Source: Bacillota bacterium (GTDB taxonomy: Bacteria > Bacillota > Clostridia > Christensenellales > Christensenellaceae). From it: a stretch of 64,000 nucleotides of DNA. Below are positions 15,578-25,000 of the stretch, one piece after another (the stretch's first letter is position 1; each line of letters opens with the position of its first letter). The DNA lies in contig JAEWMJ010000006.1 in NCBI GenBank assembly GCA_023393165.1, positions 62,001 through 126,000 of the forward strand, written 5' to 3'. Made by a program: the position numbers and the translations under genes. Below the pieces are notes generated by a model, which worked only from the letters and a program-made list of their open reading frames with translations, was not told the origin of the DNA and did not search any database.

Positions 15578-15614
15578 ACAGTCTGCAGGATTTGAACCCT
15601 GCGGGCTGTTTTTG
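15578..15614 (+). terminator. hairpin and T run after the tRNA-like repeat
   Basis: ACAGTCTGCAGG pairs with CCTGCGGGCTGT through G-U pairs, followed by TTTTTG. Good terminator shape. Confidence 0.65.
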
Positions 15615-15655
15615 TGTTATACTATATTTAATGTTTGATTAAAGGAGAATTTCAA

Positions 15656-15889
15656 ATGAAATGTCCTTATTGTGAAAAAGAAATGAATAAAGGATATATA
15701 AAAACTGAGGGTGCGAGCGGGTTGTTTTTTATGCCGGATAATCAGGAATATGGAATATTTCCTACAAAGAATGGGGTTGAAAAAAAGGGAGGTGTTGTTT
15801 TAGATGGTCCCTACCTCACGAGGTTTCATGAAAATTCAGTTGCAGCTCATCATTGCGATGAATGCAGGAAGATCATAGTTTCATATTGA
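15656..15889 (+). CDS. small zinc-ribbon-like protein (DUF6487-like)
   Basis: 77 aa from the ATG at 15656, selected by AAAGGAG seven bases upstream. It has CPYCEKEMNKGYIKTEG at the start and HHCDECRKI near the end, so two CxxC pairs that can bind one metal. The pattern resembles the small Firmicutes proteins grouped as DUF6487/PF20097; their function is not known. It is a single-gene unit with its own -10 (TATACT near 15618). Confidence 0.8.
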   Translation: MKCPYCEKEMNKGYIKTEGASGLFFMPDNQEYGIFPTKNGVEKKGGVVLDGPYLTRFHENSVAAHHCDECRKIIVSY

Positions 15890-16139
15890 ATTGTGATATT
15901 CAATGTTCCAAAGAAAACTAATTACCGTTTATTATCAAATATGGGCGGTATTTTTTTATCCACTCTTAAAACTAAAATATTTGGGCGTATGATATAAATG
16001 AGGCCGGTTTAAATATTTTTATTACTTTCTGTTGGGCTGCTCCATAATATTTCTAAAGGGGCTAATATCAAAGCATATCAAAGGCATAAAATATAAAGAT
16101 TCAAAAAGGTGATGAGAACATTTTGAGGGGGGTATTCTT

Positions 16140-17573
16140 ATGATTACGGCTGAAAAGGTCCGCGCATTTTTAAGCAACCGTTTTGCCAGATGGAATTTAA
16201 AAAAACTGGCGAAAAGGGACGGCGAGACCGGCAGGACGCTTATTGACAGGGTGTTTGCCGCATATGCGGGACAGGAAAAAGTAAAAATAAAATATTTGCC
16301 TTATTTCGTTTTTATCTCATTGCTTCCCGGCATATTGAAAACAGACCGGGATAAGCTCGTCAAGGATGTATATTCCGTGCGGCAATACCGGCGTGCCGTG
16401 GCCAATATCGTAGAAAGCGTTACGGAATTCGGCCTGAGCACGCCCCAGCTCTTTTCCGCTCCGCTACTGGCGGTGTGGAATTTTACCAACACATGCAATC
16501 TCAACTGCAGGCATTGTTACCAGAATGCGCGCCATGCGCTTCCGGACGAACTTTCTTTGGAAGAACGGATGAAAGTGATCGACGAACTGGACCGTAACGA
16601 CGTGTCCCTGCTGGCTTTCTCGGGAGGCGAACCGCTGATCAGCAAGGATTTTTGGCCGGTGGCCAGGTATGCCCATGAAAAAGGGATGCACATTTCGGTC
16701 GCCACCAACGGGACGCTGATTACCAGGGAAGTAGCGGCAAGGTTAAAAGATACGGGCGTAAACTACGTTGAAATCAGCGTGGACAGCGTACATCCCGAAA
16801 AACACGACGAGTTCCGCGGAGGACCGGGCCATTGGGCCCGCGCGGTGGAAGGTATAAAAAACTGCGTGGAGGCGGGCGGCCTGGAGGTCGGGATGGCGAC
16901 GACGGTCACGCGCAACAACTTTGAAGAAATGGATGAGCTGATCCAGATGGCAAAGGACCTGAAGGTAACTTCGTTTTACGTGTTCAATTTTATACCTACA
17001 GGCCGCGGAAAAGGCATGGTGGAAGAGGATCTGACGCCCCTTATGCGTGAAGAGATGCTCCAAAAACTTTATGATACCCTTCTGGAAAAAGAGATTTTCG
17101 CGTTTACCACATGCCCGCAGTACGGCCGTTTTTGCTATCAGAAAGGACCGGATGATATCATTGTAAACGCCCATTATAATTTCCTGGAATTAAAAGGAGC
17201 CGAAGCAAAAATGCTTGCGGATTACATAGGCGGTTGCGGGGCGGGACGCGTATATTGCGCCATCCAGCCCAACGGCAAGGTGACTCCCTGTGTGTTCATG
17301 CCGCAGGAGGTAGTGGGCGATCTGCGCCGGGAGAGCCTAAAAAGCATATGGCATAATTCCGAGGTCATGAAGCGTATGCGCGACAGGTCCGCGCTGAGCG
17401 AACACTGCGGAAAATGTGAGTTCCGTGCAATGTGCGGCGGATGCAGGGCAAGAGCATTCGGTTATTTTGAGGACTTTATGGGGCCGGATCCGGGATGCGT
17501 CAACAATATCAGAGCGTGGGAGAAACTGGAGGCGGAACATAAGAACGCCGGACAAAAAACAGAAGCCGGATGA
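16140..17573 (+). CDS. radical SAM/SPASM domain protein
   Basis: 477 aa. Residues about 110-290 form a radical SAM domain with CNLNCRHC (Cys119, 123, 126 for the SAM [4Fe-4S]) and GGEP. The C-terminal SPASM region holds further Cys (GGCGAGRVYC, TPC, CGKCEFRAMCGGC) for auxiliary clusters, as in PqqE/AhbD-like and peptide-modifying enzymes. A 110-residue N-terminal extension is unassigned. No precursor peptide or heme gene is adjacent, so the substrate is unknown. GAGGGGGG precedes the ATG. It is monocistronic and converges on the next gene. Confidence 0.9.
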   Translation: MITAEKVRAFLSNRFARWNLKKLAKRDGETGRTLIDRVFAAYAGQEKVKIKYLPYFVFISLLPGILKTDRDKLVKDVYSVRQYRRAVANIVESVTEFGLSTPQLFSAPLLAVWNFTNTCNLNCRHCYQNARHALPDELSLEERMKVIDELDRNDVSLLAFSGGEPLISKDFWPVARYAHEKGMHISVATNGTLITREVAARLKDTGVNYVEISVDSVHPEKHDEFRGGPGHWARAVEGIKNCVEAGGLEVGMATTVTRNNFEEMDELIQMAKDLKVTSFYVFNFIPTGRGKGMVEEDLTPLMREEMLQKLYDTLLEKEIFAFTTCPQYGRFCYQKGPDDIIVNAHYNFLELKGAEAKMLADYIGGCGAGRVYCAIQPNGKVTPCVFMPQEVVGDLRRESLKSIWHNSEVMKRMRDRSALSEHCGKCEFRAMCGGCRARAFGYFEDFMGPDPGCVNNIRAWEKLEAEHKNAGQKTEAG

Positions 17574-17703
17574 CGGACTGTATATTGAACTGTTCTTTCA
17601 GAAAAGAAAGTCGGCGTCAGAATTTGATAGGATAACAATAAAAATACGGCTGATCAATCACCGATGACTCAGCCACAATAAGATTTAAAAAGGGTCGGCG
17701 GGA

Positions 17704-18957
17704 TCAGGCTTTTCCCTCTAAGGTGCGGATATAGTCGATCCTGTCTTCGGCCTGCCTGTGCAGGTGCGGAGTGCCGGAACGGTTGATCTTAGCTTTGAAA
17801 AAGTAGTCTCTCGCGTTTTTAAGATCGTTTTGTTTCAAATAAAGTTCTCCGATGATCAGGCAGAGCTGCTGGTCCTGGGCAGGGGGAACCTCTATATTCA
17901 GATAAACGTACATGTAAGCGTCGAGCGCGCGTTTTGCAGTCGTATCCTCCATTTGCTTGTCCCCGCAGTCCTGATAGACCCGGCTGAGTTTCAGCAGCAG
18001 TTTTGCGGTCGCAAATCCATGCTTGGAAAAGTAAACCGGCGCGCAAATAAGGGCAAGATAGTATCCTGCGAAGACCGAATCGGTATCCATTGCGGTTCCA
18101 AACATAAGACCGGTCCCTTGCAGGGCTTTCAGTTCCTCAGGCAGGGGAGCACCGGGTTTGTCCGGATGGTCAAAAGAATCTGTGAGAGCGCTGTACAAAC
18201 AATGGGGGCAGGTGATTACATCATAATAAAGCGGTTCGACTCCCGTATAACGGCTGCGCATGTCGCTGTCCGTCTTTTCAAGCACAAGATTGGAAGACTT
18301 CACCCTGAGAGCAGCAAACGTTTTTTTGCAGATGGGACAGGTCATTTTTTTCTCAAATAAATGATCACGGTCGTTGCTGCCCATAGGCAACTGGTATTTT
18401 CCGTGCCCTTCCGGGAAAAGTGAAAAATCAGCCGGCAGCGGGGCGCGCTGTACAGGGGCAACCTGGGCGGACGCCGGTTTGGCTGCCGCTGTGGGTGCCG
18501 GTTTTGCGGATGCGGTTTTGGATCGCCCTTCCGCAGATGGTTTTTTTGTTGCGGGTAACGATTCCGCCCATGGGCGGCCGGCCAGTTTTTCATAGGCTGC
18601 TTTGACGTTTTCCGACCGCTCGCACAGCGCTTTCATCAATTCAAACGCCATTTCAGGCTCGTCTTTCATAAAAGCCAGCGCATTGTATTTGTTGAGGGGC
18701 AGTGCGAAAACATCCGTCGCCGCCAGAACGGTTATATGTGCATTTTTACCCAAAAAAAGCGGAGCTTCGCCAAAGAAATCGCCTGGTCCGTATTTGGCTA
18801 TCAATTCCTGATTTTGCTTGCGGTAGTTAAGATATACCTCCGCTTCGCCTGTCAGCACAATATATAATGCGTCGCCGCTGCTGTTGCAGGGAATGGCTGA
18901 ACCCTGCATATATTTCTTTACTCGGGTAATATTCTTTAAAACACTCAGGTTAATCAA
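17704..18957 (-). CDS. cyclic nucleotide-binding domain protein fused to DUF2225
   Basis: About 417 aa. The N-terminal 115 residues are a cNMP-binding (CAP-like) beta-roll: GDALYIVLTGEAEVYL and PGDFFGEAPLFLG. A Lys/Ala/Pro linker follows. The C-terminal DUF2225 domain has zinc-type pairs CPICKKTF and CPHCLYSA, then a helical TPR-like tail (AKLLLKLSRVYQDCGD, IGELYLKQNDLKNARDYFFKAK). No DNA-binding helix is present, so it is a ligand sensor, not a CRP-type regulator. I place the start at the TTG (18957), as GGAGG is spaced six bases from it. The longer ATG frame (18984) would bury that site in coding sequence. Confidence 0.85.
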   Translation of the reverse strand: MINLSVLKNITRVKKYMQGSAIPCNSSGDALYIVLTGEAEVYLNYRKQNQELIAKYGPGDFFGEAPLFLGKNAHITVLAATDVFALPLNKYNALAFMKDEPEMAFELMKALCERSENVKAAYEKLAGRPWAESLPATKKPSAEGRSKTASAKPAPTAAAKPASAQVAPVQRAPLPADFSLFPEGHGKYQLPMGSNDRDHLFEKKMTCPICKKTFAALRVKSSNLVLEKTDSDMRSRYTGVEPLYYDVITCPHCLYSALTDSFDHPDKPGAPLPEELKALQGTGLMFGTAMDTDSVFAGYYLALICAPVYFSKHGFATAKLLLKLSRVYQDCGDKQMEDTTAKRALDAYMYVYLNIEVPPAQDQQLCLIIGELYLKQNDLKNARDYFFKAKINRSGTPHLHRQAEDRIDYIRTLEGKA

Positions 18958-19080
18958 ACTGTGCCTCCATATGTACACATTCAAAAATCAATAATTCTAC
19001 TATAAACCCTATTATTTTCATTATCAAGGCCTTTTTCAAAAATGTTGACGTATATCTACATATGCTGCTTGGAATGTAAA

Positions 19081-19116
19081 AAAATACCGCTTTTCATACT
19101 TGCAAAGCGGTATTTT
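19081..19116. terminator. terminator between CNBD gene and cblS
   Basis: Perfect 13-bp stem AAAATACCGCTTT / AAAGCGGTATTTT with T runs on both strands. It ends the minus-strand cblT-cblS transcript 21 bp after the stop. Confidence 0.85.
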
Positions 19117-19136
19117 AAACATAGCCGGATACGGAT

Positions 19137-19850
19137 TTACAGTAACCGGCCAATTTTAAAAACAGGCAGATCGATATGAAAATCTTCACCGGTTTCGGCC
19201 GCAAAAACCGCGCAGGTGGAAGGACCCGCGGATTTGTAAAGATCTATACCGGGAGCTTCTTCGAGTTTGCATATAAGACCGCTCTCGGCGGCAAGTACGG
19301 CCGCCTCCGCCGCCACTCCTGCCGAGCCGACAGGGATCAGTGAATGGACGCGTTTATCCTGCAGCAAAACCGTGAGGTGCCCGGCATTTAACAGTCTTGC
19401 TCCGTCCTGCAGCGTTTCATGCCCGACCAGGGGCAGGCCCGCGCAGAAAAGGGAATCTCCCGGCTTGGCGCGGGCTGTCAACAAGCCGTCTGCGGCGCAA
19501 AATCCCGTCACCGTGACGCCGATCCCAGTCATGGGTGCAGGCATGTTTTTTTCCGTGCTTACGATCAGCGGAATTTCTCCGGCCGCTTTTTTAACGCCTT
19601 CAATAATCGGACCGGCCGTAAGCGGTCCGCTGCATACGGCAAGCGATACAAACGCAGGCTCCGCGCCCACGGCCATGATTTCAAGAACGGCGACCCGCGT
19701 TGTAAAATTACCTACAATTACAGGGTCTACGGAAAGCGCGTCGTACTTCTGGTCTCCGATTCCTCCGCAGGAATCAACGGCCGATGCCAGAATCAGCCTG
19801 TTGCCCATATCCAGCAGAATAACATCGCGCGGTGAATCAAGACGTTTCAT
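19137..19850 (-). CDS. cblS: alpha-ribazole kinase-like protein (AIR synthase fold)
   Basis: 237 aa. N-terminal AIR-synthase/ThiL-like fold: VILLDMGNRLILASAVDSCGGIG, then Asp-rich SVDPVIVGNFTTRVAVLEIMAVGA. C-terminal AIRS-like half with GVTVTGFC and AKPGDSLFCAGLP. CblS of Listeria, which phosphorylates alpha-ribazole for cobalamin lower-ligand salvage, is an AIRS-related protein encoded with the ECF component CblT. Both fold and context match here, including the cobalamin riboswitch upstream. The ATG at 19850 overlaps the preceding stop by 4 bp, giving translational coupling; the longer frame reads into the upstream gene. Assignment is by fold and neighbourhood. Confidence 0.75.
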   Translation of the reverse strand: MKRLDSPRDVILLDMGNRLILASAVDSCGGIGDQKYDALSVDPVIVGNFTTRVAVLEIMAVGAEPAFVSLAVCSGPLTAGPIIEGVKKAAGEIPLIVSTEKNMPAPMTGIGVTVTGFCAADGLLTARAKPGDSLFCAGLPLVGHETLQDGARLLNAGHLTVLLQDKRVHSLIPVGSAGVAAEAAVLAAESGLICKLEEAPGIDLYKSAGPSTCAVFAAETGEDFHIDLPVFKIGRLL

Positions 19851-20344
19851 CTTTTTGTACCCAGAACTTTTTTGAGCGGTTTGGTAAGCGGATAGGCCAG
19901 TATGGCTGCCCCGGCGACGTTTGCGGCGGAAGCAATCGTAAGCGGAACAAGCAGCGCTACGCATACGCTCCAGCCCATACCCGGCCATACGATGACAATA
20001 ATCGGCGAAATAAAGGCGTTCAGAACAAACGCAACAATGGCCGCAGCCCAAACGGCAACGCTCCGTTTTTGAATGAGCCAGCCGGTTAAATAACAGATGG
20101 CCGCCATTTCTGCGGCGATGACAAGATGCATGGGCAGCGTCATGGGGAATCCGGCCAGAAGGGCGGAAAACAGATGTCCGGCAGCGCCGGCGATGGCGCC
20201 GTTGCGTCCACCGATCAGCATTGTGGCAAGAAACGCGGGCAGCGAATCAAAAGCGATTGAGCCCATCACCTTGATGTTTGCCCCGACGGCGGCAAGCGCG
20301 ATAAAAACGGCCAGTAATGTGATCTCCAGAGTTTTGCTTTTCAT
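19847..20344 (-). CDS. cblT: ECF transporter S component, probable alpha-ribazole uptake
   Basis: 165 aa with five or six hydrophobic segments and the ECF S pattern: MKSKTLEITLLAVFIALAAVGA start, LPAFLATMLIGGRNGAIAGAAGH, then EMAAICYLTGWLIQKR. It confers substrate binding and needs the shared EcfAAT energising module, not in this window. The cobalamin riboswitch on its leader and the coupled kinase point to alpha-ribazole or another corrinoid precursor, as for CblT. It is the first gene of the two-gene operon. Confidence 0.8.
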   Translation of the reverse strand: MKSKTLEITLLAVFIALAAVGANIKVMGSIAFDSLPAFLATMLIGGRNGAIAGAAGHLFSALLAGFPMTLPMHLVIAAEMAAICYLTGWLIQKRSVAVWAAAIVAFVLNAFISPIIVIVWPGMGWSVCVALLVPLTIASAANVAGAAILAYPLTKPLKKVLGTKR

Positions 20345-20378
20345 AATTCATTTCCTCTCTTCAAAAAAATTTGAAATA

Positions 20379-20422
20379 AAAAAGCCCGCAAATATTGTTT
20401 GGCAACAATATTCGCGGACTTT
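20379..20422 (-). terminator. riboswitch-linked terminator
   Basis: Long hairpin (CCGCGAATATTGTT / AACAATATTTGCGG) followed by a T run on the minus strand, between aptamer and cblT. It is the likely expression platform that stops transcription when cobalamin is bound. Confidence 0.85.
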
Positions 20423-20450
20423 GCCATCATCCACGTTTTGCGCTTGTCAA

Positions 20451-20643
20451 GGCAGGTCTTCCGGCTCGCGGGTCATCGTCCGCTTTCGCCTTCCCGGGAG
20501 TTCACCCAGTGACATTGATTACGGGCTCCTGATAAACAGGATCGCAATTGAAAGCATTCTATCCGCTTACGGCGATGGGTTCGCCGGGGCGTTTCACCCC
20601 TGTTTCCTATTCTCCGGCCGGCTAAAAGGCGTCCGGCACCTTG
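20451..20643 (-). promoter_or_regulatory. cobalamin riboswitch
   Basis: Read on the minus strand, the leader has GGTGAAACGCC, a GTCACTGGG/CCCGGGAAGG core and the conserved end GAGCCGGAAGACCTGCC, the signature of the B12-box aptamer. It lies about 107 bp before cblT with a terminator between. Adenosyl- or other cobalamin should reduce cblT-cblS expression. Confidence 0.9.
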
Positions 20644-20662
20644 AAAGTCTTTTTATATTGTT

Positions 20663-20692
20663 ATTATAGGGGAGATATGATTTTATTGTCAA
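20663..20692 (-). promoter_or_regulatory. promoter of the riboswitch-cblT-cblS transcript
   Basis: On the minus strand TTGACA (20692-20687), an 18-bp spacer and TATAAT (20668-20663), about 20 bp before the aptamer. Confidence 0.8.
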
Positions 20693-20878
20693 TAGGATTC
20701 CAAAACAGGATAAAATAATCAAATAATATAAAAAGATTATAAAAGAAGATAAGTGTTTGCAGGATAAAACAGCCTGACGGACGAAATATAATCTTAAGTA
20801 TCCAGAAATTCATGTCGATGAACTATGAATATAGATGAAATGGAACCGATCAAATTATTTTGCAAAGGAGTGTTTTGT

Positions 20879-21961
20879 ATGACCAAAATAATGATTTCCC
20901 CATCAAAATTCGTGCTGGGTGCGGGAGAACTTGAAAATCTGGGAAAATACATTTCCGAATTAGGAAGCAGGGCGGTGATCGTTGCACATAAGGACGATTA
21001 TGCAAGGGTGAAGGATACGCTGGACCGCGCTTTGATCAATACGGAATATATGCACGCATCATTTTGCGGAGAATCCTCAATGTCTGAAGTAAACCGGATT
21101 GTAAAACTGATTGAGGAACAAAAATCGGACACTGTTATTGGGCTTGGGGGCGGAAAGGCGCTGGATACCGCAAAAGCCGCCGCTACATTGACCCGGAATC
21201 CGGTCATAATTATCCCGACCATCGCATCCACCGACGCGCCGTGCAGTGCGCTCGCAATCATATATAAAGAAAATGGCGAGTTTGAAAAATATATGAAGCT
21301 GCCCCGGAACCCGGATCTTGTTCTGGCGGATTCCGCAGTCATCGCAAAGGCGCCCGCGCGCTTTTTGATTGCGGGCATGGGCGACGCTCTCGCAACTGTG
21401 TTTGAAGCCAGAGCGTGCATAAAATCTTTTGCAAACAATATGTCAGGCGGGCAGAGTACAAAAGCGGCGCTTGCGATCGCGGAAACCTGTTATTCTACGC
21501 TGCTGGAGGACGCGCTGAAGGCAAAAGCGGCGTGCGACGCAAATGTAGTCACTCCGGCGCTGGAAAACATCATTGAAGCGAACATTCTTTTAAGCGGCCT
21601 CGGGTTTGAAAGCAGCGGCCTTGCGGCTGCTCATGCGATACACGACGGGCTGACGGCGCTTAGCGAGACGCACAAATATTACCATGGAGAAAAGGTGTCT
21701 TTCGGAACGATCGTGCAGCTTGTAATGGAGAACGCGGACAGAAATACGCTGCATTCCGTGCTTGATTTCTGCAAATCCCTGTCGCTTCCAACCTGCCTTA
21801 AGGATCTGGGTGTTGAGAATCTGGACGACGACCGGCTGAACCTTGTGGCGGAACTTTCCTGCGCGGAGGGGGAAACCATACACAACATGCCCTTCCCGGT
21901 CACTCCCGCGCTTGTGGCGGCGGCGATCCGCACGGCGGACAGGATAGGGAGCGGGATGTAG
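20879..21961 (+). CDS. gldA: glycerol dehydrogenase
   Basis: Zinc- and NAD-dependent alcohol dehydrogenase that oxidises glycerol to dihydroxyacetone. 360 aa from the ATG at 20879, which AAAGGAG supports. Iron/zinc ADH III fold: GLGGGKALDTAKAAA (NAD site), TIASTDAPCSA (metal Asp), GLAAAHAIHDGL and HGEKVSFG (metal His residues). The length is standard. It is a single gene followed by a strong two-way terminator. Substrates other than glycerol are possible in this family. Confidence 0.92.
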   Translation: MTKIMISPSKFVLGAGELENLGKYISELGSRAVIVAHKDDYARVKDTLDRALINTEYMHASFCGESSMSEVNRIVKLIEEQKSDTVIGLGGGKALDTAKAAATLTRNPVIIIPTIASTDAPCSALAIIYKENGEFEKYMKLPRNPDLVLADSAVIAKAPARFLIAGMGDALATVFEARACIKSFANNMSGGQSTKAALAIAETCYSTLLEDALKAKAACDANVVTPALENIIEANILLSGLGFESSGLAAAHAIHDGLTALSETHKYYHGEKVSFGTIVQLVMENADRNTLHSVLDFCKSLSLPTCLKDLGVENLDDDRLNLVAELSCAEGETIHNMPFPVTPALVAAAIRTADRIGSGM

Positions 21962-22034
21962 TCAAGCTGGAATCTTCCACAAGAATATTAAAAGTAACAA
22001 TAGATCGTGTTTATTCAATGATTAGTTTTCTTTG

Positions 22035-22068
22035 ATATTGCCTTTCTTTTTTTAAAGAAAGGCAATAT
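22035..22068. terminator. bidirectional terminator between gldA and the UvrD fusion
   Basis: Perfect 15-bp stem ATATTGCCTTTCTTT / AAAGAAAGGCAATAT with a 4-nt loop. It serves the convergent genes on both sides. Confidence 0.88.
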
Positions 22069-22076
22069 TATGTTAT

Positions 22077-25000
22077 CTACAAATCAAACATATTAAGCTG
22101 TTTTCCCTGGCGGCGTTTGGGCGCGGAAGCTGCTTCGGTTGAAGAAAACTCTTCCGGAATATCCGCAAGAAAGGGCGAAGGGTCGGGAGAAGTCATAAGC
22201 ACAAGCTCGTCCTGCGCACGGGTCATGCCCACGTAAAAAAGCCGCCGTTCCTCCTCAGGGTCGCATTCCCGGACGCCGTTCGTGAGGGGGATCAGCCCGT
22301 TTACCGCGCCGCACAGGAATACCACCGGAAATTCAAGGCCTTTTGCCCCGTGCAGGGTCATCAATGAAACGGCGTCGGGCGTATACTTTCTGCTTCCGCT
22401 GCGCCGGACGTCGGTCTCGCGGCCCAGCGCCAGATTGTGGAGAAAATCAGGCATTCCGGTATGCATGAGTGCGGTATTCCAAAGCCTTTCCATATTTTCG
22501 TCTTCGGCAAGGCCGTTGTCACGGATCCAGTTTTCCACAAGCACAGCCGGTTTTTCCTTACGGACGGCAGGGCGGTATTGGGCAGCCAAACCAGATAGTT
22601 TTTTAAGCTTTGGGTAATCCGGCGAGGCGCTTAGTTCATCTGAGATTTCCAAAAGGAATTTTATATCTTTTTTACGGGAATAATCGTCCAGTATTGTTTG
22701 CCTCTGGCCGGCGGACCGTATATCTGCTGCTTTCAGGCATTCGTTTAAGGAGAAGACGTCTCCTGGATCCAGCAGAAAACGGAAAAACGAAAGCGCATTG
22801 CGCACCTGCCTGCTCATAAGGAACTCGTCCCTTCCTGCCACAACGTACGGAATATCTTCCTTTTGCAGGCATTGTTCCAGTATCTCCGCCTGCCTGTGCG
22901 TCCGGTAAAGTATTGCGATATCCGAAAAACCGCGCGTCTGGCTCTGCCGTTTCCCGCGTGCGGAATGCGCCTCCAGCAGATCCATTCCGCCTACCATGCG
23001 GTTTATTTCCTTTACGACAAACAGCGCTTCCAAAAAAGAATCACCGGCGCGGAGGATGCGCACGCGCTCCCCTCCATTCCGTCCGGCATGAAGCTTGCGT
23101 ATTTCCGTGCCCGCCGAGATGACCGGAATCGCGCAGCCCAGGATCTCGGGTGTGGAACGGTAATTTTGGGCTAGCCTGATGGATTCAAGACCGGGATAAT
23201 CCGTCCCGAGCCTTTCAAAACAGTGGGAATCCGATCCCCTGAAACCGTAGATGGACTGGTCGGGATCCCCGATGACGAACAATCCCGCGCTTTTGCGGCT
23301 CCATTCGCGTATCAGCCGGTACTGCACTTCGTTGATATCCTGGAATTCGTCCACCAGAAGATGGGTGAAAGAATCCGCCGGCAGATCTTCCGCTCCGGCT
23401 TCAAAACGCTCCAATACGCGGAGCAGGATATCGTCGTAATCCAGCAGGTGAAACTGTTTCAGCCTTTCATGGTACATTTCCCATACCGCGGCCGGAATAT
23501 CCGGGTCGCCCTTGGAAAACGCCGTCCTGTTTTTAAATTTTGATATGGACTGGAGTATATCGCGGGTGGATTTTTGAATGCCCAGCTCGCCCAGAATATC
23601 CCCGAGAATAGATTGCGCTTCATATTCGTCTGCGATGGACGTCCGCTCTTTCCATCCGGACAGGATCTTAAGGCAAATGGAATGGAAGGTTCCGATCGTC
23701 ATGGCCCTGACAGTCTTTTTGTCCCCGAAATGTTTTTCCAGGCGCTCGCGCATTTCAGCCGCAGCCTTGTTGGTAAAGGTAACGGCGGTGATTTGTTCGG
23801 GCGGAACACCGCATTTTTCCACCAGATAGGCGATGCGGTATACAAGGGTCCTTGTTTTGCCGGTTCCGGGTCCAGCCAGTACCGCAACGGCAGGCGCGCC
23901 GGCGGAGGCTCCTTTCCATTGTTCGGGGTTAAGCCCGTACATATCCCCGGACAGCGGCAGTGCGGCAGCCGATTCCGCATTGGGCTCAGGGGGAATATCC
24001 GCAGGTTTTTTGGGGGCGGATATCTTTTTAGGCGCTTTTTTGAAATCGTCACGGCCGATGAAGCTGAACTGGCCGGAAAGGGAATCTATTTCACTTTTAT
24101 CCAATATCTTTATTTTACCGTATTCGCCGTCGTATCCGGGGTTTACCTCCACCTTGCCGTTCCTCAGGCGGCGGATGCCCTCTGCGACGCAGGGGCCCGC
24201 CTTGCGCTCGATTTCTTCAAGCGTCGCTTCCCGGAGAATATACAGTTCGGGTCCGAGCGTGCGTATCAGCTCGGCGTATTGCGTTTTTACCCTGCCGCTG
24301 GCAGACGTCATGCCAAGCGAGGCGGCTATCACTTCGTGCAGGGGAACAAGGCTTTCAAAACGGGGCGCTTCGGGGGGAACAAAACCTTCCGCCCTGTCCG
24401 CAAGATCTTCCACACGGTGCAGCACGCCCACCGTAATGCGCCGGCCGCAAACAGGGCATGTGCCGGACAGGTCTTTTGTTTCCGCGGGTTTGAAACACGC
24501 CTTGCAGTTCCTGTGGCCGTCGTAATGGTATTTCCCTTCCTCGGGGAAAAACTCGATGGTGCCTGCAAATCCGTTTTGACCTTTTACAAGCGCTTTTGCT
24601 ATGGCGGGATAGGACATGGAGGCGTCAAAAAGGTTTGCCTCCCTTGCCAGATTGGCGGGGGAATGCGCGTCGGAATTAGACACAAGCGTATAGGCGTCCA
24701 GCGCCGAAAGCCGCCAGTTCATGGGCGGATCGGAGGACAGCCCTGTTTCAAGCGCATGGATATGGGGCGTTAAGTCTTCAAAGCATTCTTTTATGTCGTC
24801 AAAACCCGAATAGGCTCCGAACAGGGAGAAATGGGGCGTCCATATATGTGCGGGTATGAAAATCGCATCCGGGCAGGTTTCCAGCGTGATCTCCAGCAGG
24901 TCCCGGCTGTCAAGCCCCAGAATCGGCCTGCCGTCCGAATGGAGGTTTCCGATCTCCTCCAGCCGCAGGGATAAGGCTTCCGCTTCCGCAAGACCGGGCA

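Noticed and set aside
22282..24773. Long plus-strand ORFs opposite the EndoQ-UvrD gene
   Set aside because: Antisense shadows in G+C-richer coding DNA; Arg/Cys/His-rich composition and no ribosome sites.
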